Assembly (NCBI GenBank): GCA_024036415.1
Contig: JAMWET010000756.1
Location: forward strand, 324,001 to 388,000
Reading direction: 5' to 3'
Source of the DNA: Prochilodus magdalenae
Taxonomy: Eukaryota; Chordata; Actinopteri; Characiformes; Prochilodontidae
Length of the DNA: 64,000 nucleotides
The translations under genes and the position numbers were made by a program. Below are positions 56,795 to 64,000 of the stretch, piece after piece. Positions within the stretch are counted from its first letter, which is position 1, and every line of letters starts with the position of its first letter. Under the pieces are notes generated by a model. That model was not told the DNA's origin. It worked only from the letters and a program-made list of their open reading frames with translations, and searched no databases.

Positions 56795-57879
56795 GGAATT
56801 ATCATGACAAAAGCAGAGTGAATAACAGAAACGGGCAGAAATAAAACTCACAGATGAAACATTTTCGGTGCAAGAGATTTTAAGCTGCAGGTGAGCAGAC
56901 TCTAAGAGCAACCCTAAAATTCCTCACACTCTTTACCAAACACACCACACTGACCTGCTCTTTTACCACAACCAATAAACCAGCGAACACTCACCTCCCT
57001 GTTCATCTCTTCTCCTCTTAAACAGGGAAAATCAAACTGAAAGGCAGCGAAATATAACACAATAATAATAACAATAATAACAATAATAATAATAATTAAA
57101 ATATAACTATAAAACTATAAGAAACAGAAGAATCATTGACGTGTTCCTGAATGTTTCTTGCAAATTCAGCCTATAATTTTCCAAAAGTGATGTATTGACG
57201 TCATACCTGAATAACACTATACATCATTTTATTTGTCATTTATTTATATTAATTCATTTATCGATCAGATTTATGGTAATTCATGAATTTATGTTGAATT
57301 TATGCTTGCGTCTAATCTGTTTCACGACACAAATCTCTCTTTTAATTTTTCTCCTTTTATTTTACTGGACTATTCTCGCTCACGGTCTAGCCCCAAATTA
57401 GCCCCTATAAATAATGTTCACCAAATAATTCGAGCATGTGTACATAAATATATAAAATACAATATAGATAAACCTATAAAACCTTCAGGAGACGGAATTT
57501 CACGGCGCGCAGCGTGTGGTCAGAGCGTATATCTGAATTTAAATATTTAAATAGTCTATATTTTGAAAATAATTATCATAATAATAATGTAAATATTAAT
57601 CATTTGTTTATTTTTCCAAAGTGCAGTCAGTTTGGCGGTGGCGATGTCATGTAATAACGCCTTTATAAAGACCTGTAACAACACTCTCGTCCCACTTTCA
57701 TTTAGCCTCGCTTATTTTACCCCTGACCTTACATTTCCCGCATTTGTTTGTTTTTTAAGGAATAAAACCTACGCTAAGATGTTATCTCGGGGTAATTCCA
57801 TCACTTTTCCACTTTTCCACCCCCTCCAATCCGCCCCCCTATTGCCCCCTCCCCCGCCGCCCGTGCTGGACTCTTATTG

Positions 57880-58263
57880 ATCCAGGAGGAGCTAATTAGC
57901 CCTTCCCGTCGTGACTATGGAGTACTGCGCATGCGCACTGCCTTAATTCCAGCCATTTCTTGCAGGAAAAGTAATTAGCAGGAATAAAGACTGAACAGTT
58001 TTTTCTCCCCCCCTTCAGTGTCGTCAAACACCACTTTCGCCTCTCTTCCTTCTAAGCGAGCTGAGACACCGCGTTCCGCCCTACGACCAAATACTCTTCT
58101 TAAAGGCTTTAAAAACAACAAGAGCAGGAAAAAGACACGGATATACCTCTTCACTTCAAAGAATAACCTAATCTAAGCTAACTGACCAAATGGAAGTAGG
58201 CGAGTGGGCTCTCTGACCGCGCCGCCTGTCCGCTGGAGTACAAAGCGAGAGTAACGGACAAAT
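57880..58263 (+). promoter_or_regulatory. Candidate promoter and 5' noncoding exon of an unidentified gene
   Basis: CpG content rises from about 57800. A perfect NRF1 palindrome TGCGCATGCGCA (57926-57937) is flanked by homeodomain-type TAATTA sites, GCTAATTAGC (57891-57900) and GTAATTAGC (about 57970). About 330 bp downstream, CAAAT|GTGAGT (GT at 58264) is a good splice donor. The preceding sequence has only a short ATG frame (MEVGEWAL). This fits a TATA-less promoter plus noncoding first exon on the + strand. The gene itself lies beyond the window and I cannot name it. The exon start is unknown. Confidence 0.45.
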
Positions 58264-60039
58264 GTGAGTTTTCTGAGGGGTGACTGGGATTCACTGTGGG
58301 GCGGTTTATTCGTGTTTCCAGCTCGTTTAGCCTACTTTCTTCGGTTCCCGCAGGGTTTGTGTTCGCTGCGGGTAGGTGGGTGTTTTGGCGGTGGTGTTGG
58401 GGAAGTTGGGTTTCCTCCTCGTTGTCGCTGTTGTTGTTGTTTTACCTGTTTACTGTCGCTCCTCTTCGACCTTCTTCGGTCTCAGTCGTGAAAACAGCGA
58501 AGCTGAAATCCTCGGTCGAACCGTTTTCCCCCTAGTTGTTTCTTTTTCGTAGCTAACAAACATGGGCGTAGTGTGTCCGGCCAAAGAGTTGTCTAAAATG
58601 GTGTCCAGTGGAAGGTTTGGACTGATGGGTGTAGGGCTAACACAGTCTGTCCGTGTCCAGAGAGCTCCTTGTAGCGGTGTGTTTTCCTTCTGGGGTGTCC
58701 AGCTTTGTCCGAAGTGCCTTCTACTCCTTCCTGCCTTCTCCTTCTTCCTTTTCTTATTCTCATTCTTTGACTGGGTTTGACTTAGCTTAGCCTCAATGTG
58801 GTGCTCGAAAACACTGGCAACTTTCTGCTGCACCGCTGTGAAGAGGAGAAGGGCTCTGAATGTTACCGAGTCGAGCCCAGGAAGGATGTTTACATTGTTC
58901 CAGTGTAGTCTTCGCCTTCGCAGACCGCTGTGACAGTGAAAAGCACCATCCTGTATTGGTTAGCCTCATTGGGATGGTATTGATTCGCTAAATAAACTGT
59001 TGCTTTAATCGTATAGAGCATATAGACTCCATAAGATCTCCTTCCTTCTACCTTTATTCACAGATGTGTTTCCGTTCTGTCTTCTAGACTGTGAGAGCAG
59101 ATAGATATTCAGAGTTCATGTTTTTCGTCTGTATTGTCTGTACATTCGACCCTGTTAGTGAAAGTAAAGCAAGCGGTTTCTGTAGGGAAGGAGAGAAAGA
59201 GAGAGAGAGCACCACTTGGGTTGGAAGGTTGCTGTATAGGGAAGGTCTTCTGCACAGCAGGCTGTTTCATGTTCAACACATCATGGTGGACGAGGGGGAG
59301 GGGAGAGGTTTGGTGAGGGGGGAGGAATGCAGGGTCAAAGAGCCCTGACACTCAGGTCAGAGTGCACGGTGTTAGAGAAAGAATGGTGAAAAAAGACAGA
59401 TAGGTGAAAGAAGGGAGAGTGAGAAGCTGAAGATCCGAGCTGACAGGAGGAGGGGGACTCCACAGGGAAGCAGAGCTGAACTGAGGGCTGATCACAGGAA
59501 TCAGATGGCTAGGTTGGGATTCGTGTGTTTATGTGGATGTGTGTGTGTTTATGTGGATGTGTGTGTGTGTTTGTTCTGACAGGCTGCATTGTGTATTTTG
59601 TTCTCTGACAGTCTCAACCTTAAGGAATTAGTTTGCTGAAAAATTAAATCTCTAATCTACAGTTTTCATCTTGCTCGAAACATAGCCGATCAGCCAAGGC
59701 ATGTTGCCACTTCAGTTTTGCACAAGAGCTGCAAGGCTTCTATAATGTCTGTCACCTAAACTGATGACTTTTCTAGTTTCAGTAGCCATACAAAACAAAA
59801 CAAAACAAAAAACTTCAGACACATCTTGAGTGATGGGCTACCGTTATGATAAAGAGAGAGTGTAAAATAGATTTTGTTATTTAACTAATCATATTTTTAT
59901 ATTTTTGACTGTCTTGTTCGGCAATGCATTGTATTGCATTTATTGTTGAGCTGGGTTTACGAATGAATTAGAACAATTTTGAGCCTAGTTTTAAAAATTA
60001 AGTACCTATTGTTGAAATTTATTGATGTGTGTGCTGAAG

Positions 60040-60410
60040 TAGAGGTGGGTGCTATTACACTGTAATACTGTGAAATTTACAATATTTTTTCATACATCTG
60101 ATCATTTGCAGGAGAAAGAAATAACCCGTAGTGGCAGATTAAAAATACTATCAAAACGGTAAATATGCCGATTATGCTCACTGTTTGGCAAACTGTGTTG
60201 TCCTACATCTGGTTAAATGACTGACTAGTGAAAACGACCATATTTGCTCTTTGTATGCTGAAACTGTCAGTTCTCTGGTCAGTGCTTTTGCGAGTACCGA
60301 CAATAGACACAACATGTTCACAAAGGTGTATTCTGTTGTGACTAAATTTATCACAATAATGATAAAGGCTACTGCTGTATATTGCCACATATTGCCCAGC
60401 CTTACTCCTT
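60040..60410. repeat. Probable hAT-like MITE
   Basis: Left AGAGGTGGGTGCTATTACAC and right ATATTGCCCAGCCTTA (the inverse of TAAGGCTGGGCAATAT) fit the AGGGNTGGGCAATA ends of fish repeats. Interior noncoding. Confidence 0.45.
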
Positions 60411-61867
60411 AAGGGAGACCTTATGGAGTCCATACTGAATTTTCATACTGCAGTCTGTCATACTGAGGGGTACAGCATACAGGAAGTACAGGCAATGTCT
60501 CATACAGCATAAGGCCCTGGACGAACATTATTTTTATTACACGGTACACAGAGCAAAGCGATATGTGGACAGGATGACCAAGTATACCTTTATCTTTAGC
60601 AATATTTGTAATATTGATATTGTAGAAAGTTGTTTTATGTAAATGAACCAGTGACCAGGCGAGGCAGTGACCAGGCATTTACATCATCTTTATCTTCATG
60701 TGAGTTATTATCATGTAGCAAGCCTTTATAATTATTTGTAGTTGGGAATTAATTTTTGTCTCTCTGTCCAGGTTTAGGGGAAATGTGAGCCATAGCGAAT
60801 CCTTAAGCTTAGCTTACCACAGTGAATAGAAGACTGTGGTGGAGTGTAGCTGCATGGCTCTTTTTGGAGCCCAAAACATCTTCTGGGTTTAATGGTTAGG
60901 AATCTTTACTCTGTTAATGTCTGTGTGTGATGTAAGGTAAGAAATGATGAGGTTGTGTCGATGTTGTGCTGGGTGTGGGCTTTCTAATGTAATGTCCTGA
61001 AGCAGAGAACATTAATAAGACTGTTTGTGTTGATGTCTAGAAACTAGGAGAAGAGTCTTGCTGGAGTTTACACAGTTTTCCTGCCAGGGATGTTCTGCAC
61101 TTCATTTGAACCCGTAGTCCAAACGCTTGAAAGACAGCGCTCGCAGTTCATCAATAATTCACCTTGTATAACCTAATCATTGTCATATGTGTCAGTGAGA
61201 GTCGGGGTGTATTCAGTGGAGTGTAGTTAGATTCTAGGTGTTTGACAAGTACATGGAGTAAAGTTTTTTCCAGCATTGGTATTTGTTAGCTGTGTCAAAT
61301 ATCTCAAAACAACAGCACAGAGCAACTTATAGCAAATAAATTGTGGCTATAAGGGAGTTGATGGGTCCACAGCTAAATCTGTCAGTGGTGACTCCTCCAG
61401 GCCTGCCTCAGTGTCATTGCTATCCCCATGACAAACTATGAGGGTGCTTGTTTGCATTGATTGCATGATTTTCTATCCAAATAAACACATCAAAAGACGT
61501 TAGAGGCCATGTATTATTATGCAGGGGTTTTGTGGATGCAGTAAAGAGTTATCTAGTGTTATTGTTGAGATTTTAGGGGGATTAATATCTTCTAGACCAA
61601 ACTAAATAACTAGTAAAAGTTTAATTTAATAATTAATTATTTTTAAATTCTGTGTATTTGGGGTATTATAAAAAAAACAAAAAAGTTTTTTTTTCCCTTG
61701 TAAGCCCTGTACCCATATTCCTCTCTTTGAGCAGTGAATCGGTTTAGGTAGCATCTATGATCTTGAAAAATGTGCTTGAGCTCATGTGCAATTGCTCTTT
61801 AGCTCTATTTAGCGTTGATTATGGCAAATGTGTTACTGGTCAGTCATTATTGTGTTTGTGGTCCTGC

Positions 61868-61880
61868 CTGCGCATGCGCT
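61868..61880. promoter_or_regulatory. NRF1-like site
   Basis: CTGCGCATGCGCT, 42 bp upstream of ACAATGGCTGG. It could mark an alternative promoter, but the local CpG content is low. Confidence 0.35.
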
Positions 61881-63204
61881 GACCGGCCTTCTCCCTGCTT
61901 ATCATAACAATGGCTGGGGAATGGGTAGAGCTGGGCACGCTCACTGATCTTTCTCACTCACACTCTTGTTCCCTCTCCTACCCTCCCTCCCTTGCTCACC
62001 CTTTCTCTCTCTCTCTGTTGTCACACTACGCACACACTCACACTACCAAAGAAACAGTCCATGGGGCCCCTCTTGTCAGCTTACGCCCCGCTCTCCATTA
62101 CGTCCTCAGTGTGAGTGCATGTGTGTGCGTGTTACATTAATGAGCACTCCCTATACAGGTTTAATAAAGACAGACGGATAACAGAAGCGATTCGGTGATT
62201 GAGTCTCTCAATTCTCATCAGAATCCTCAGCAAATATTGAGCTACACTGCACCGTCTGCTTTAGCGGAACAGCGGCAAGGAAAAAGAGAATGGCTTATTT
62301 GCTGTAGCCCTATAAATGGAGGTAGCCATGTATAAAATATTCCTAAACTGGAGTCAAACAAGGGTCAGTGCTGTTGTCAACCACATTTACAAGGACACTG
62401 TAAATAAGTTCTCAGGTAGTCCATGTGTCTGTTACATAAACCTTTAGCTTTAAAGACAGAAACAGACACAAACACAGGTAATCTGACTGATTATTGTGGA
62501 TTACCAATGATTAAAATACTGTTTGACCAACCTTTCAACCCAAACATCCCTATAGTCCTGATTTTGGGGGTCTATATACTGTACAAGTCTTTTCACTCAA
62601 CATAGGCAGTAAATACTGAATGCTTATATGAATGCTAGTATTCCTCAAATTTACACAGTTGTTGCTTCGCTTCAGTTTACTGCTTGTACAGCAGTGTTAT
62701 GTGTTCACAAAATATATCTTGAGCTTTCAATAGCCATTTGAACTGTTGAACTGTGCTTAATGTGTTCTACAACCTCAGCTATTTCCTCTGATGAGTCAAC
62801 AAGTCATACCATCATGAATACTCAGCTAGTCAGTGTGTGCTTTGATCTCTTGGCTCAGCTTATTGACCGTTATGGATGCATATAAACAGACCTAGAATTA
62901 AAAATAATAATGAATGTAGCATGCTTTTGACCTTGGGCTTTTGGATCCTCTGTACCTCTCCAAGGCCAAACATTTTTTTAAATGTTTCCTGTCCCTGTGT
63001 GGGCGTTATGTCCTTTACCCTTCAATGTGCGTGTTGTTTTCTTCTTTGGATTTTGAGTTAGGAAGCATGTCAGCATGCCATTTTCAACTTATGTCCTTTT
63101 GTTGGTCTATGTGATCTTGAATAGGGAACAGAGGAGCCATCATGAGAACTCATGCCCTGGAGAGATGAAGTGCAACACAGTTTGATGATTTCCCTGCGCT
63201 CACA

Positions 63205-63322
63205 TGCCTAGTAAACTTGGTGATTAACCGATTAAGTTGAATCAGGTGTGCTTTAACAGGGGAATCACCAAGCTGAGTTGGATTTCAGCTTTCTAGGACC
63301 AAACTCGGACACCCTTGATCTA
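63205..63322. repeat. hAT-like MITE end
   Basis: TTGAATCAGGTGTGCTTTAA and CTAGGACCAAACTCGGACAC followed by CCTTGATCTAG match the right half of a widespread fish repeat ending CCAGGACCGAGTTTGGACAC. Left end truncated. Confidence 0.55.
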
Positions 63323-63596
63323 GGACTACAATGGTTTTTTGTTTTTTTTAGAGAAAAGCTTAAAAGCCTAATTTCTCCACTAGTAACACCTAGCCTATTT
63401 TATCACGCTGCCTGGCTTGACTAGCTGCGTTTTTTTTTTTTCAAAAGTCTTCCAGCCTTGTTCACTCTCCTACTCTTTCTTTTGCTTTTTTTTTGAAGTC
63501 TCTTTTGGCTCCTGAATGGACTTAGTGTTTCTAATGGAAATGGTGCATTAAATCAAAGATCAAAGGCAAGCACACAGCAGAGGGGACAGCTGTACA

Positions 63597-63632
63597 AACA
63601 GAGAGGGAGAGAGAGAGGGAGAGAAAGGGCAG
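63597..63632. repeat. GA-rich simple repeat
   Basis: GAGAGGGAGAGAGAGAGGGA-type purine run. Confidence 0.8.
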
Positions 63633-64000
63633 GAGGAATGAAAAGTATGGGGGTTACTAACTGTTGAGGCAAGTATACTGGCTATATTTCATAAAAATGT
63701 TGTGGCTTAGTAAAGTATAAGCCCATCTCTGATATGACCTAACAGTAGGACTTGTACCTGAGTTAATTTACATCACTGCCTTTTGTAATGCCATTAACTG
63801 GACCGGATAACTTTATGCAGGCCTATGGTGGATAAAGGCTGTATGTTTAGTATGTGGTAACATCTTGAAAGAGAGTCCTAACTGGAAAAACACATGTTTG
63901 CATGGTAATTGGTCTGAGAGGTGTCCCAAAGAGAGTGATAATTAGCCTAGCTGCTAATGAGGTACATTACCAGTTACAGCAGACACATACAATGTCTGGA

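Larger units (their letters stand above)
58264..64000 (+). other. Probable first intron of the unidentified downstream gene
   Basis: CpG-rich for about 650 bp, then ordinary AT-moderate DNA with no convincing exon. Contains a hAT-like repeat (60040-60410), an NRF1-like site (61868-61880), T runs and a MITE end near 63300. Confidence 0.4.

Noticed and set aside
58562..58780. 72-codon frame starting MGVVCPAKEL near the candidate promoter
   Set aside because: Ends in a compositional Phe/Leu run, no domain, and lies downstream of the splice donor in probable intron.

Overview
This is vertebrate, almost certainly teleost, genomic DNA. It has GT-AG introns, long dinucleotide microsatellites and several fish-type Tc1, hAT-like and tRNA-SINE repeats. 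One repeat head near 16.25 kb resembles one I associate with otophysan fishes, but that is weak evidence. There is no sign of prokaryotic sequence, CRISPR arrays or viral genes.

The only gene I can support in full is an apparently intact glg1 (Golgi glycoprotein 1; also called MG-160, CFR-1 or ESL-1) on the + strand. I reconstructed 26 coding exons between 423 and 37251. All splice phases agree, giving a 3,411-nt CDS (1,136 residues plus stop). The protein has a signal peptide, a short low-complexity linker, a lumen of about 65 cysteines (16 GLG1 repeats of roughly four cysteines), five N-glycosylation sequons, one C-terminal transmembrane helix and a 13-14 residue basic tail. Whether this is glg1a or glg1b cannot be decided here. 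A CpG-rich, TATA-less promoter precedes the start, and the start codon lies inside a YY1-like motif. Intron 1 is about 13 kb. The 3' UTR probably extends to about 42.55 kb.

Region by region: 1-240, AT-rich DNA with a hAT-like repeat end. 240-37251, glg1, whose introns hold two decayed Tc1 elements (5.94-6.56 and 21.15-22.20 kb), minisatellites (66-bp, 61-bp and 29-bp units) and microsatellites, one of which, (GT)37, starts 8 nt inside intron 7. 37252 to about 42550, 3' UTR with an embedded MITE. 42.6-47.4 kb, intergenic, with an unclassified repeat, a tRNA-derived SINE and pieces of another Tc1 family. 47.4-52.2 kb, a dense simple-sequence block ending in a 2.3-kb degenerate CA-derived minisatellite. 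52.2-57.8 kb, intergenic DNA with two inverted-repeat MITE-like elements. 57.8-58.3 kb, a CpG-rich, NRF1-site-containing candidate promoter and 5' noncoding exon of an unidentified gene, followed by 5.7 kb of probable first intron to the window end.

I found no convincing undescribed system. The observations most worth checking are a possible alternative splice donor overlapping the glg1 stop codon, the (GT)n tract beside the exon 7 donor, several CTCF-like motifs downstream of glg1 (one inside a SINE), and the unidentified promoter near 58 kb. Exon boundaries were read by eye from codon phase and from remembered vertebrate GLG1 protein. Repeat family names come from memory of fish repeats, not from a database search.
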